Positions 1 to 9,706 are shown, counted from the first letter of the stretch. The stretch is 64,000 bases of DNA from Roseovarius tolerans (GCF_900109855.1 NZ_FOBO01000010.1:83207-147206), one strand, 5' to 3'. Notes: generated by a model not told the origin, from the sequence alone. Program-made: numbers and translations.

Positions 1-1733
1 ACATCACGAACGGTGTCTTTGAAACCAACACCGCCACGGCTGGGTCGCAGTCCCCCTCTGGCTGGACGATCACCTCGGGCTCACCCGATCTTCAGACCGA
101 CGGCAGTTTCGAATGGGCCAATCAGGGCTGGATGCCCGCCGATCTCGACGCCTCGGGCGGCGGCTATATCACGTTGTTCGGAGATGGCGGAACGGCGCGC
201 GAGGCGCTGTCGACCACGCTCAACACATCCGTTGTCGCTGGCCAAACCTATACGTTTTCCTTCGACTTCTACGTCAACGATTCGAACGGCACCAGCAATC
301 AGGCGGGCGCCACGAACCTGAACGTCACCATCGGCACGCAAACACTGACACTCCCGATCGACAGCACCGGGCAAACGGCCCCCTACTGGCAGACCGCGAC
401 CTTCAACTTCACCGCGACCGAGACGACCAGCAACCTGTCGCTCTCCACCACGAGCGATACAGGGGCCTTCGGCAGCCTGACAGGTATCGCCCTCGACAAT
501 CTTGTCCTCGATGTCGCTCTCAACGGAATCGTCGAAGGCACGGCAGCGGGCGAACTCATCGATATCGACTATATCGGCGATCCCGAGGGCGACCGCATCG
601 ACGCCAACGACAACCTTGCCGCAAACAATGACGACAGCGTAGAGGCAGGGGCGGGCGATGACACGATCCTTGCCGGGGCTGGCAATGACACCGTCAACGC
701 GGATGACGGCAACGACCTGCTGGATGGCGGCGCAGGCGACGACATCCTGAACGGCGGTAACGGCAACGACACCCTCTCCGGCGATGCCGGGGAGGACACG
801 ATCTTTGGCGAGGCCGACGATGACCTGATTTCCGGCGGCACCGGCAATGATCAGCTGTTCGGGCAAGACGGTAACGACACGATCAACGTGAGCCAGGGCG
901 ACAGTGCCGAGGGCGGCGACGGCGACGATGTGTTTATTCTGACGGATCTCGGTGAGACCGACACCGGCACCATCACGATCATCGGCGGCGAGGGTGACGA
1001 GACGGCGGGCGACACGCTGGTCTTGACCCCCGATATCGGGCGCGACGACATCACCTTCACCAATACCGACGACGCGGCCGGGGGCCTTTCCGGCACCTTC
1101 ACCCTGAATGGCGCAGTGGTGAATTTCTCGGAGATCGAGAATATCATCTGTTTCACCCCCGGTGCCCGGATCCTCACCCAATGGGGTGAGCGCCCGATCG
1201 AGATGCTGCGGCTTGGCGACATGGTGGTGACCCGCGACCATGGGTTGCAGCCGGTGCGTTGGATCGGCGAGCGAACCGTGCACGCGACAGGGGCTTTTGC
1301 CCCCATCTCCATCGCGTCAAGCGTGATGGGCGGGCATGAAGCTCTGTTGGTTTCGCCTCAGCACCGGTTGCTGTTCACCGGCTATCGCGCCGAGCTGCTT
1401 TTCGGCGAGAGCGAGGTTCTCGTCGCGGCCAAGCATCTGGTGAACGGGCGCGATGTGACGGTCTCCCAACAGGAGGCAGTGACCTATATCCACATCATGT
1501 TCGACCGCCACGAGGTGATCTATGCCGGTGGCATAGCAACCGAGAGCTTTTATGCCGGAGACTCCGCGCTTTCAGCCGTGGATGCCGCCGCCCGCGAGGA
1601 ATTGTTCACGATCTTCCCGGAATTGCGCAGCGCGCCGGGGCGCCATCGCGAGATCGCGCGTCCCTGCCTCAAGCGGCACGAAGCGGCCTTGCTGTGCAAC
1701 GAGGACGAAATTGCCCCGGCGTGGTCACGCTAG
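1..1733 (+). CDS. RTX calcium-binding repeat protein with C-terminal Hint_2 domain, 5' truncated
   Basis: The reading frame is open from the first bases of the window, so the N-terminus lies outside it. Residues encoded from about 640 to 930 are glycine/aspartate-rich nonapeptide repeats of the GGxGxDxLx type (for example GGAGDDILNGGNGNDTL), which form calcium-binding beta rolls in secreted RTX proteins. From about 1150 a Hint_2 (Hedgehog/intein-like) domain begins with CFTPGARILT and includes SPQHRLL, as in many Roseobacter RTX proteins. An upstream jelly-roll-like segment (SFEWANQGW region) precedes the repeats. It is probably a type I-secreted surface or extracellular protein. The true start and length are unknown. 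It converges with the next gene, with 12 bases between the stop codons. Confidence 0.85.
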   Translation, partial: ITNGVFETNTATAGSQSPSGWTITSGSPDLQTDGSFEWANQGWMPADLDASGGGYITLFGDGGTAREALSTTLNTSVVAGQTYTFSFDFYVNDSNGTSNQAGATNLNVTIGTQTLTLPIDSTGQTAPYWQTATFNFTATETTSNLSLSTTSDTGAFGSLTGIALDNLVLDVALNGIVEGTAAGELIDIDYIGDPEGDRIDANDNLAANNDDSVEAGAGDDTILAGAGNDTVNADDGNDLLDGGAGDDILNGGNGNDTLSGDAGEDTIFGEADDDLISGGTGNDQLFGQDGNDTINVSQGDSAEGGDGDDVFILTDLGETDTGTITIIGGEGDETAGDTLVLTPDIGRDDITFTNTDDAAGGLSGTFTLNGAVVNFSEIENIICFTPGARILTQWGERPIEMLRLGDMVVTRDHGLQPVRWIGERTVHATGAFAPISIASSVMGGHEALLVSPQHRLLFTGYRAELLFGESEVLVAAKHLVNGRDVTVSQQEAVTYIHIMFDRHEVIYAGGIATESFYAGDSALSAVDAAAREELFTIFPELRSAPGRHREIARPCLKRHEAALLCNEDEIAPAWSR

Positions 1734-1745
1734 GCCGCGTGTCGG

Positions 1746-2522
1746 TCAGGCACTGCGCAGCACCGGGGCCACCTGCCCCGCCGCCCAGGCCCGCACCGCA
1801 TCGCCAAAGGCGGTGAACAGCGGGCGGCTGACGGGATCGTTGGTGGCGTTGTACTCCGGGTGCCACTGCACCGCGAGGGTAAAGCCGCGCGCGCCGTCGA
1901 GATAGAGCGCCTCGGGCGTGTCGTCATGCGCCCAGCCGTCGATCACCACGCCATGTCCGGGCCGCACGATGCCCTGCCCGTGCAGGGTGTTGGTCATCAC
2001 TTCCTCGGCCCCCATCAGGCGATGGAACACGCCGCCCGGCGTGAACCGAACCTTGTGGCGCAGGGCAAACTGTTCATCCATCGTGCCCTCGGGCGGCATG
2101 CGATGGTTGTCGCGCCCCGGCAGATCGCGGATTTCGGGGTGCAGCGTGCCGCCCATGGCGACATTTACTTCCTGAAAACCGCGGCAGATGCCCAGAAACG
2201 GCTGCCCCCGCTCCAGACAGGCGCGCACCAGCGGCAGGGTGATCGCGTCGCGGGCCCGGTCAAACGCGCCATGCGCCTCGGTCGGCTCTTCGCCATATTC
2301 CTCGGGGTGGACATTGGGCCGCCCGCCGGTCAGCAGAAAGCCGTCGCACACGTCCATAAGCTCCGCCACCGAGATATAGCGCGGGTCAGCGGGAATGATC
2401 AGCGGCAGGCACCCTGCCACATCGGCCATGGCAGAAGAGTTGATCGTGCCGCCCGCATGGGTGGGGTAGCGATTGTCGATCTGATACTGGTTTGCGATGA
2501 TGCCGACGACCGGGCGAGTCAT
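1746..2522 (-). CDS. gamma-glutamyl-gamma-aminobutyrate hydrolase family protein (class I glutamine amidotransferase-like, peptidase C26)
   Basis: This 258-residue cytosolic protein begins with MTRPVVGIIANQY, typical of the PuuD/C26 family. The nucleophile elbow FLGICRG puts the catalytic cysteine at residue 113, and the WHPEY motif gives His221 and Glu223, so the triad is complete. Family members hydrolyse gamma-glutamyl amides such as gamma-glutamyl-GABA in putrescine breakdown. No other polyamine gene lies beside it, so the substrate is not fixed by context. It is monocistronic, transcribed away from the DUF2256/photolyase pair and convergent with the RTX-Hint gene. Confidence 0.85.
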   Translation of the reverse strand: MTRPVVGIIANQYQIDNRYPTHAGGTINSSAMADVAGCLPLIIPADPRYISVAELMDVCDGFLLTGGRPNVHPEEYGEEPTEAHGAFDRARDAITLPLVRACLERGQPFLGICRGFQEVNVAMGGTLHPEIRDLPGRDNHRMPPEGTMDEQFALRHKVRFTPGGVFHRLMGAEEVMTNTLHGQGIVRPGHGVVIDGWAHDDTPEALYLDGARGFTLAVQWHPEYNATNDPVSRPLFTAFGDAVRAWAAGQVAPVLRSA

Positions 2523-2700
2523 ATTGGTCCTTCTTGGTCAGGCGCGTTGCGTTCCATTTGCCTAAGATATAGCGCAGAGTGAAATAACAAAACATCAATC
2601 CGCGCACATATTCTCGTGCGCTGATGCGGGTTTGCCCAAAATCCCTGCACGGTTTCTTGACCTTTCCACGCGATGCTGCGTGCCGTGGGCGGGGGTCGCG

Positions 2701-2895
2701 TCACCGGTCAAACGCATCCCGACCGGCCGTGGTTTTCCCGTCCACACCAGCCGGTGTGCGCATCCTACGGCAGCGGTCCGAGCAATGGCGCACCTCGTCC
2801 CAGACCTTGGCCCATTTGCGCCGCCATTGCATCGGGCGACCACACGTGGCGCAGGTCTTGACCGGCAGGTCGGATTTGCGGCGGCCGCGCGGCAT
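2701..2895 (-). CDS. DUF2256 domain-containing small zinc-ribbon-like protein
   Basis: A 64-residue basic protein with a CATCGRPMQWRRKW segment and a later HCSDRC pair, giving four cysteines arranged like a small zinc ribbon. This is the DUF2256 signature. Its ATG overlaps the TAA stop of the upstream photolyase gene by one base (TAATG), so translation is probably coupled. DUF2256 genes are often found beside cryptochrome/photolyase genes, which supports the call. The biochemical role is unknown, though association with the flavoprotein or with damaged DNA is a reasonable guess. Confidence 0.8.
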   Translation of the reverse strand: MPRGRRKSDLPVKTCATCGRPMQWRRKWAKVWDEVRHCSDRCRRMRTPAGVDGKTTAGRDAFDR

Positions 2896-4382
2896 TAGAG
2901 GTCGAGGCTCAGCTGTGCATCGTTGCGCGGCTTGCGGCGCGGGCGCTTGCGGCTCGCGTGTTTTTGCACGATCCGCGCCGTCTCGGCATCGCCGCGATGC
3001 GCCGCGCAACAGGCATAGACCGCCTCTTTGGCGGCCTTCGCCGCCGCCACCGGATCGACAATCGGCGCGGGGTATCGCTTGCCCAACAGGCTGCCTGCCC
3101 CGTCCCAATCCCACGGCCGCTGCAAATGCGCATCCGGCACCCCGGCCAGTTCTGGCACCCAATCCCTCGTGAATGCGCCGGTCGGGTCCTGATCCAAACC
3201 CTGCTTGACGGGATTATAGATGCGGATCGTGTTCATACCCGTTGTCCCTGACTGCATCTGCACCTGAGACCAGTGAATGCCCGGCTCGTAATCGGTGAAA
3301 TACCGCGCCAGCACCGCCCCGGTCGCCCGCCAATCCAGCCACAAGTGATAGGACGCCACCGCCATCAGCATCGAGCGCATGCGGAAATTGAGCCAGCCGG
3401 TGGCAATCAGCGAGCGCATGCAGGCATCGACAAAGGGCAGCCCCGTCTCGCCGCGCGCCCATGCGCCAAGCCGCGCGGCGTCCGGCTCCTTGGGGCGCAA
3501 ATCCTCATAGGCGGGGTGCAGGCAACGATGCTCGATGGACGGCTCATCCTCCAGCTTTTGCATGAAATGGTCACGCCAAGCCAGCCGTGCCTGAAACGAG
3601 CGCATCGCGCGCGCCCAGCCTGCACCGCGCCCGGTGGGTGCGCGCCACCCCGCCTGCACCGCCTCACGAATCGAAAGCGTGCCGAGGGCGAGATGCGGGC
3701 TCAGCCGCGAACAGGCCCGCGCGCCGGTCACGGGCGAGGACATGGCGCGGGTATAGCTCTCGCCGCGCGTGGTCAGGAAACTCTCCAAGGCACGCTCTGC
3801 GGCCCACCGCCCGCCGCGCTGCCGACCGGGGCAATGGTCTTCAAGGCCGAGCGCGTGCGCCTCGGGCATTGGGTCGCTCGTGATCCCGGCTCTGGCCACA
3901 GCGCCTGAGATCGTCGGCACCAAGGGTGCACGCATGAACGCATCGCGCGCGCCCTGCCATCGGTCGCGGTTGTCCAGCCGCCGCATCACCCCGCATTGCG
4001 GCATCTCGTGCCACGTCACCCCCTGCCCGCGCGCCCACTCCGCGACGCGCCGGTCGCGCTCAAAGCTCCAGCCGTTGCCGGTTTCCTCATGGCTGACAAG
4101 ATGGGTCACGCCATGCAAGGCGCGCAGATCCTCCAGCACTGGCACGGCCTCACCGACGCGGAGAATCAACGGCAAGCCGATCCCGAACAATGCCTCGCGC
4201 AGGCTTTCCAAAGCCTCGCGCAAAACCGCATAGTGCCTACCCGAGGCATCCCGCTGCGCCCACATCTCCGGCACCACGATATAGAGCGGGATCACCGGCC
4301 CAAGCCGCACGGCATGCGCGAGCGCCGGATGATCCTGCACCCGCAGATCGCGCTTGAACCAGCAGATCACCGGTGCGGGCAT
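2895..4382 (-). CDS. cryptochrome/deoxyribodipyrimidine photolyase family protein
   Basis: A 495-residue flavoprotein. The N-terminal alpha/beta photolyase domain starts with VICWFKRDLRVQDHPAL. The C-terminal FAD-binding helical domain contains LSPHLALGTLS, FVDACMRSLIATGWLNFRMR and DYEPGIHWSQVQMQSG, which are standard FAD-domain motifs. Photolyases use light to reverse pyrimidine dimers, and related cryptochromes act as light sensors. Sequence alone does not tell which applies here. The basic C-terminal tail (KHASRKRPRRKPRND) could bind nucleic acid. It is followed with a one-base overlap by the DUF2256 gene, forming a two-gene operon. Confidence 0.88.
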   Translation of the reverse strand: MPAPVICWFKRDLRVQDHPALAHAVRLGPVIPLYIVVPEMWAQRDASGRHYAVLREALESLREALFGIGLPLILRVGEAVPVLEDLRALHGVTHLVSHEETGNGWSFERDRRVAEWARGQGVTWHEMPQCGVMRRLDNRDRWQGARDAFMRAPLVPTISGAVARAGITSDPMPEAHALGLEDHCPGRQRGGRWAAERALESFLTTRGESYTRAMSSPVTGARACSRLSPHLALGTLSIREAVQAGWRAPTGRGAGWARAMRSFQARLAWRDHFMQKLEDEPSIEHRCLHPAYEDLRPKEPDAARLGAWARGETGLPFVDACMRSLIATGWLNFRMRSMLMAVASYHLWLDWRATGAVLARYFTDYEPGIHWSQVQMQSGTTGMNTIRIYNPVKQGLDQDPTGAFTRDWVPELAGVPDAHLQRPWDWDGAGSLLGKRYPAPIVDPVAAAKAAKEAVYACCAAHRGDAETARIVQKHASRKRPRRKPRNDAQLSLDL

Positions 4383-4397
4383 GTCAGGCGACCTCGG

Positions 4398-4595
4398 TCA
4401 TTCTACAACCACTCCTTCGCCGGTGCGTCCGTCGATCTTCACGTCCGGGTCGACCGGCGTCTGTCCCTGCGAGGCGACCCAGCCGATCAGCCCCAGAAGC
4501 AGCACGAGCGCAAAAAGCACCGCCCCCCGTATCCCCATCAACGCGGGCTTGTGCTGTTTCTTCTGCTTTTCGACATTCGTCTCGGGTGCCGACAT
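4398..4595 (-). CDS. small single-pass membrane protein, unknown function
   Basis: A 65-residue protein with a charged N-terminus (NVEKQKKQHKP), one hydrophobic helix (GAVLFALVLLLGLIGWVAS) and a short acidic tail outside or in the periplasm. The start is chosen at 4595 because AAAGGAG lies seven bases upstream. A longer frame begins at 4637 without a better ribosome site. It precedes the photolyase gene on the same strand by 15 bases and may be its operon partner. No family is recognised with confidence. Confidence 0.65.
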   Translation of the reverse strand: MSAPETNVEKQKKQHKPALMGIRGAVLFALVLLLGLIGWVASQGQTPVDPDVKIDGRTGEGVVVE

Positions 4596-4704
4596 TGTGG
4601 CTCCTTTCCTATGCGTCCATCCGCGCGCATCCCCCATTGAAGCTGCACGCGCATCGCCCTAACGTCCGGCAAACCTCTTGATCCAGCCGACGGAGACGCC
4701 CGCG

Positions 4705-7311
4705 ATGAAAGACGCCTCACCCCAAACCATCTATCTCGCGGATTACACTCCGCCAGCCTTTCTGGTCGAAAAGGTCCACCTGACCTTCCGCCTCTCACCG
4801 GAAAAAACCCGCGTTCTCAGCAAGATAGAGTTTCGCCCCAACCCCGCATCATCGAGCCACACGTTCTTCCTGCATGGCGAAAACCTCCGCCTCATAGGTG
4901 CGAAAATCGACGGCGCGGCGATCACCCCCGAGGTCACCCCCGAGGGCCTGACCGCCGATGCGCCCGACGCACCCTTCACCTTCGAGGCCGAGGTCGAGAT
5001 CAACCCGGCGGGCAATACCGCGCTTGAGGGGCTGTATATGTCGCCGCAGAACGTGGGAGCGAGCACCGCGAGCGGACGCGAAAGTCTGCCAACCGAAAAT
5101 GCCATGTATTGCACCCAATGCGAGGCCGAGGGGTTTCGCAAGATCACCTATTACCCCGATAGACCGGATGTGATGGGCGTCTTCACCGTCCGGATCGAGG
5201 GCGACACGCCGGTGATGCTGTCCAACGGCAACCCGGTAGCGCAAGGCAATGGCTGGGCCGAATGGCACGATCCCTGGCCGAAACCGGCCTATCTCTTCGC
5301 GCTCGTGGCGGGCGATCTGGTCGCGCATTCCGACCGCTTCACCACCCGCTCGGGCCGCGAGGTCGATCTCAACATCTGGGTGCGCCCCGGCGATGAGGGC
5401 AAATGCGCCTTCGGCATGGAGGCGCTCAAGAAATCCATGACATGGGACGAGGAAGTCTACGGGCGCGAATACGATCTCGACCTCTTTAACATCGTCGCGG
5501 TCGATGATTTCAACATGGGCGCGATGGAGAACAAGGGGCTCAACATCTTCAACTCCTCCTGCGTGCTGGCCAGCCCCGAGACCAGCACCGACGCCAATTT
5601 CGAGCGCATCGAGGCGATCATTGCGCATGAGTATTTCCACAATTGGACCGGCAACCGCATCACCTGCCGCGACTGGTTTCAGCTCTGCCTCAAGGAGGGG
5701 CTGACCGTCTATCGCGACTCGGAATTCACCGCCGACATGCGTTCCGCCCCCGTCAAGCGCATCGGCGACGTGATCGCCCTGCGCGCGCGGCAGTTCCGCG
5801 AGGATAACGGCCCGCTCGCGCATCCGGTGCGGCCCGAAAGCTTTGTCGAGATCAACAATTTCTACACCGCCACGGTCTATGAGAAGGGGGCCGAGTTGAT
5901 CGGCATGCTCAAGCGGCTCGTGGGGGATGAGGCCTATGCACGCGCGCTCGACCTCTATTTCGAGCGGCATGACGGGCAGGCCTGCACCATCGAGGATTGG
6001 TTGCAGGTGTTCGAGGATGCGACCGGCCGCGATCTGGCGCAGTTCAAACGCTGGTACACGCAGGCCGGAACACCGCGCCTGCGGGTCAGCGAAGACTACG
6101 AGGGCGGCACCTACACCCTGCATTTCGAGCAACACACCCCGCCCACGCCGGGGCAGGAGGTGAAAGACCCCCGCGTGATCCCGATTGCGGTGGGGCTTCT
6201 GGGGCCCAACGGCGACGAGGTCAAAGAAACGCAACTGCTGGAGATGACCGAGGCGCGGCAAAGTTTCACCTTCGACGGGCTGGCCGCCAAGCCGGTCCCT
6301 TCGATCCTGCGCGATTTCTCCGCCCCGGTGATCCTGGACCGCGAGACCAGCAATGAAGAACGCGCCTTCCTGCTCGCCCATGACACCGACCCGTTCAACA
6401 AATGGGAGGCCGGGCGCGCCCTGGCCCGCAACGGCCTGCTGGCGATGATCCGCGAGGGGGCCGCGCCAGATGCCGCCTATCTCGACGCCGTGCATACCAT
6501 GGCCCGCGACGAGACGCTTGACCCGGCCTTTCGCGCCCTCGCACTTGGGCTTCCGAGCGAGGACGATCTCGCACAATCGCTGCATGACGCGGGGCACACC
6601 CCCGACCCGCAAGCCATCTGGGACGCGCTGGAGACCCTGCGCGACGCCCGCGCCGTGACGATGGAGGCCACCGCAAGCGCGCTGTACGACCGGCATCAGG
6701 TCACCGCCCCCTACCGTCCCGACCCCGAGCAGACCGGCGCGCGGGCGCTCGCCAACGCCGCGCTTGCCATCCTCACCCGCCGCGACGGCGGCGCGCAGGC
6801 GCAGGCGCAATATGATGCAGCGGACAACATGACCCAGCAGCTTGCCGGGCTCTCTTGCCTTCTACAGGCGGGCGAAGGCGCAGCCGCGGTGCAGGCGTTC
6901 TATGAACAGTGGCAGCACGACCGTCTGGTGATCGACAAATGGTTCAGCCTGCAGATCCTGCAAGCCGCCCCCGAAGACACTGCCGATACCACCGCACGCC
7001 TGACCGAGCACCGCGATTTCACCATTCGCAACCCCAATCGCTTCCGCGCCACGTTGGGCGCGCTCGCCATGTCACCGGCAGGCTTTCACCACGCGTCGGG
7101 CAAGGGCTACAGGACGCTCGCGGATTGGCTCATCGCGCTCGATCCACTCAATCCGCAGACCACGGCGCGCATGTGTTCGGCGTTCGAGACATGGCGGCGC
7201 TATGATGCGGACCGGCGGGCGCTGATCGCGGAACAGCTTGACCGCATCCTTGCCACCCCGAACCTCAGCCGCGACACGACAGAAATGGTCAGCCGCATAC
7301 GGGGGGGCTGA
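4705..7311 (+). CDS. pepN: aminopeptidase N (M1 family)
   Basis: An 868-residue zinc metallopeptidase, normal length for bacterial PepN, that removes N-terminal amino acids from peptides in the cytosol. The substrate-binding GAMEN motif is at about residue 271 (FNMGAMENKGLNIFN). The zinc site HEYFHNWTGNRI begins at about residue 309, with the third ligand in the following KEGLTVYRD helix. The C-terminal superhelical domain runs to the end. ATG 4705 is preferred because GGAGA lies about nine bases upstream. A TTG nine codons earlier is possible but has no ribosome site. A long antisense reading frame under it (4849-6810) is composition noise. Confidence 0.96.
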   Translation: MKDASPQTIYLADYTPPAFLVEKVHLTFRLSPEKTRVLSKIEFRPNPASSSHTFFLHGENLRLIGAKIDGAAITPEVTPEGLTADAPDAPFTFEAEVEINPAGNTALEGLYMSPQNVGASTASGRESLPTENAMYCTQCEAEGFRKITYYPDRPDVMGVFTVRIEGDTPVMLSNGNPVAQGNGWAEWHDPWPKPAYLFALVAGDLVAHSDRFTTRSGREVDLNIWVRPGDEGKCAFGMEALKKSMTWDEEVYGREYDLDLFNIVAVDDFNMGAMENKGLNIFNSSCVLASPETSTDANFERIEAIIAHEYFHNWTGNRITCRDWFQLCLKEGLTVYRDSEFTADMRSAPVKRIGDVIALRARQFREDNGPLAHPVRPESFVEINNFYTATVYEKGAELIGMLKRLVGDEAYARALDLYFERHDGQACTIEDWLQVFEDATGRDLAQFKRWYTQAGTPRLRVSEDYEGGTYTLHFEQHTPPTPGQEVKDPRVIPIAVGLLGPNGDEVKETQLLEMTEARQSFTFDGLAAKPVPSILRDFSAPVILDRETSNEERAFLLAHDTDPFNKWEAGRALARNGLLAMIREGAAPDAAYLDAVHTMARDETLDPAFRALALGLPSEDDLAQSLHDAGHTPDPQAIWDALETLRDARAVTMEATASALYDRHQVTAPYRPDPEQTGARALANAALAILTRRDGGAQAQAQYDAADNMTQQLAGLSCLLQAGEGAAAVQAFYEQWQHDRLVIDKWFSLQILQAAPEDTADTTARLTEHRDFTIRNPNRFRATLGALAMSPAGFHHASGKGYRTLADWLIALDPLNPQTTARMCSAFETWRRYDADRRALIAEQLDRILATPNLSRDTTEMVSRIRGG

Positions 7312-7320
7312 GCCGAACGC

Positions 7321-8556
7321 TCAGACCTTTTCCTGCGTGTGCTTGCGCAATTCGGCGCGGGCCACCTGCCGACGGTGCACCGCGTCGGGACCATCGGCCA
7401 GCCGAAGCGTGCGCACATGGGTCCACATCGCGGCCAGCGGCACGTCCTGTGAAATGCCCTGCGCGCCGAACATCTGCACCGCCTCGTCGATCACCTTGAG
7501 GGCCACGCGCGGGGCCACCACCTTGATCTGGCTGATCCACGGGGCTGCGGCGCGGGCATCGCCCTGATCCATCATCCACGCCGCCTTGAGACACAGGAGC
7601 CGCGCCTGCTCGATCTCCATCCGGCACTCGGCGATGATATCGTAATTCGCCCCCAACTGCGCCAGCGGCTTGCCGAACGCCTCACGCGCGAGGCTGCGCT
7701 TGCACATCATCTCGAGCGCGGACTCGGCTTGCCCGATGGCGCGCATGCAATGGTGGATACGGCCGGGCCCGAGGCGGCCCTGCGCGATCTCGAAGCCGCG
7801 CCCCTCGCCCAACAGCATGTTGTCGGCGGGCACGCGCACATTCTCGAACTTGAAATGCATATGCCCGTGCGGCGCGTCGTCACGACCGTAGACTTCCATC
7901 GGGCGCAGCTTTTCAATTCCGGGCGTGTCGGCGGGCACCACGATCATCGAATGGCGCTGGTGTTTGGGCTGGTCATCGCCCCCCGTCCGGACCATCACGA
8001 TATAAACGGCGCAGCGCGGATCACCCGCGCCGGTGGCCCACCATTTCTGACCGTTCAGCACGTAGTGATCACCGTCGCGCGCGCAAGACATGGCGATGTT
8101 GGTGGCGTCCGAACTGGCAACCTCCGGTTCGGTCATCAGGTAGGCGCTGCGAATCTCCCCCTCCAGCAGCGGGGCGAGCCATTCGGCCTTCATCGCCTCG
8201 GTGCCGTAGCGCTCGAACACCTCCATGTTGCCGGTATCGGGGGCATTACAGTTGAACACTTCGGCCCCCATCGGCGTGCGCCCCATCGCTTCGGCAAAGT
8301 AGGCATATTCGACTGTCGTCAGGCCAAAGCCGCGTGCACTGTCGGTCAACCAGAAATTCCACAGCCCCTCGGCCTTGGCCCGCGCTTTCAATCCTTCGAG
8401 GATTTCGGCTTGCCGGGGCGTGTAGGTCCAACGGTCCCCCTTGCCCACTTCGGCGTGATACTCGGCCTCCAGCGGCATGATCTCGTCGCGCACCATCGCC
8501 GCCACGCGATCCAGCAAGTCCTGCATCTGCGGCCGCATGCCAAGGTTCATTTCCAT
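7321..8556 (-). CDS. acyl-CoA dehydrogenase (ACAD10/11-like)
   Basis: A 411-residue flavoprotein with the three-domain acyl-CoA dehydrogenase architecture: an N-terminal helical domain, a central beta domain containing MTEPEVASSDATNI and NGQKWWATGAGDP, and a C-terminal helical domain with LGPGRIHHCMRAIG and MFGAQGISQD. These motifs match the ACAD10/11-like branch, which acts on long or hydroxylated acyl-CoAs and passes electrons to ETF. It stands alone, converges with pepN nine bases away, and has no adjacent thiolase or enoyl-CoA hydratase, so the substrate remains open. Confidence 0.9.
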   Translation of the reverse strand: MEMNLGMRPQMQDLLDRVAAMVRDEIMPLEAEYHAEVGKGDRWTYTPRQAEILEGLKARAKAEGLWNFWLTDSARGFGLTTVEYAYFAEAMGRTPMGAEVFNCNAPDTGNMEVFERYGTEAMKAEWLAPLLEGEIRSAYLMTEPEVASSDATNIAMSCARDGDHYVLNGQKWWATGAGDPRCAVYIVMVRTGGDDQPKHQRHSMIVVPADTPGIEKLRPMEVYGRDDAPHGHMHFKFENVRVPADNMLLGEGRGFEIAQGRLGPGRIHHCMRAIGQAESALEMMCKRSLAREAFGKPLAQLGANYDIIAECRMEIEQARLLCLKAAWMMDQGDARAAAPWISQIKVVAPRVALKVIDEAVQMFGAQGISQDVPLAAMWTHVRTLRLADGPDAVHRRQVARAELRKHTQEKV

Positions 8557-8926
8557 GCCTCTCTCCTCTTTTTCTTGCGTGCCACAAGCCTGCGCTCCGC
8601 ACCTTCAACCCCTGCGCGACAACCCCGCGCCGCCTTGCAACCCAAGGCCCCGAACGTGGCCGAATGCCAAAACCTTACCCGCGCAGACCCCAATTTCCGC
8701 CACATTACACACGCCATATGAGCCTTGTTGGGGGACACGCTGCACGCATCCCACGCAGCGCGACCCGCACATTCAGTGACGTAACATATTCAAGAGTGAT
8801 CTGTTTCCTGTATGGTATGCAACAGCAAATCAGGTGGCCGCCACCGTGCGGTCACCTGGTCCTGATTGCGACACCCCGCCCCTCATGCCATCTTCCCCCG
8901 TCCGGAACCGCCTGCTATTGGGCCGC
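8557..8926. other. intergenic region with a two-way inverted repeat upstream of rlmJ
   Basis: No convincing gene lies in these 370 bases. At 8828-8867 two mutually exclusive pairings are visible. CAGGTG (8831-8836) can pair with CACCTG (8853-8858), extended by CCG with CGG. Alternatively AATCAGG (8828-8834) can pair with CCTGATT (8861-8867). Both compete for bases 8831-8834, about 60 bases upstream of the rlmJ start. A short frame upstream of rlmJ (from 8834) is only an N-terminal extension without family support. Confidence 0.4.
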
Positions 8927-9706
8927 ATGCTGAGCTATCAACATCACTACCACGCGGGCAATCCGGCGGATGTCCACAAGCACGCGCTGCTGGCGTGGGC
9001 GCTGGACTACCTCACGCGCAAGGACAAACCGCTCAGCTATATCGAGACCCATGCGGGCCGGGGCCTCTATGACCTGAGCGATGCGGCCGCCCACAAGACC
9101 GGGGAGGCCGCACAGGGCATCGGGCGGCTGGAGACGGCGATTGCCGCCACTCACCCCTACCGCCTGCGCCTTGATGCCACACGCGCGAAACACGGGGCCC
9201 ACGCCTATCCCGGCTCGCCGCTCATCGCGGCGCTCAGCCTGCGCGCGGGTGACAGCCTGCACCTCGCGGAACTGCACCCGGGCGAGCATGCCCTGCTCGC
9301 CTCGCATCTGGCCCCCTACCGCGCGCGACTGCGTCAGGAGGACGGGTTCGCCATGGCCCAAACCCTCTGCCCTCCCATGCCGCGCCGGGGGCTGCTGCTG
9401 GCCGATCCAAGCTATGAGGTGAAGACGGAATATGACAGCATTCCCCGCCACTTCGCCCAGATCGCCCGAAAATGGAACGTGGGTATCCTGATGCTCTGGT
9501 ATCCGATCCTGACCAGCGGCATCCACACCGCGATGCTCACGCATCTCGGCGCGATCTTCCCCGAAGCTCTGCGCCACGAGGTCCGCTTTCCACCTGTCCG
9601 CGCGGGACACCGCATGGCGGGCTCTGGAATGTTCGTGGTGAACCCGCCCTACGGTCTGCGCGAGGAAGCCGCACGGCTCACAGAGATCTACGCCGCGCAG
9701 GCTTAA
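8927..9706 (+). CDS. rlmJ: 23S rRNA (adenine(2030)-N(6))-methyltransferase
   Basis: A 259-residue SAM-dependent methyltransferase that modifies A2030 of 23S rRNA. The N-terminus MLSYQHHYHAGNPADVHKH is the RlmJ family signature and fixes the start at 8927. The SAM-binding region is YIETHAGRGLYDL. The catalytic loop reads LLADPSYEVKTEY, with serine where E. coli has the second proline of DPPY. FVVNPPYGL follows near the C-terminus. It is a single gene, followed by the ctaD promoter region. Confidence 0.92.
   Translation: MLSYQHHYHAGNPADVHKHALLAWALDYLTRKDKPLSYIETHAGRGLYDLSDAAAHKTGEAAQGIGRLETAIAATHPYRLRLDATRAKHGAHAYPGSPLIAALSLRAGDSLHLAELHPGEHALLASHLAPYRARLRQEDGFAMAQTLCPPMPRRGLLLADPSYEVKTEYDSIPRHFAQIARKWNVGILMLWYPILTSGIHTAMLTHLGAIFPEALRHEVRFPPVRAGHRMAGSGMFVVNPPYGLREEAARLTEIYAAQA

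Noticed and set aside
4849..6810. 653-codon reading frame antisense to pepN
   Set aside because: Low-complexity translation without domains, opposite a complete and well-conserved gene.
9371..9430. RlmJ catalytic motif DPSYE instead of DPPYE
   Set aside because: The second motif position is known to vary among N6-adenine methyltransferases, so this is not taken as loss of activity.
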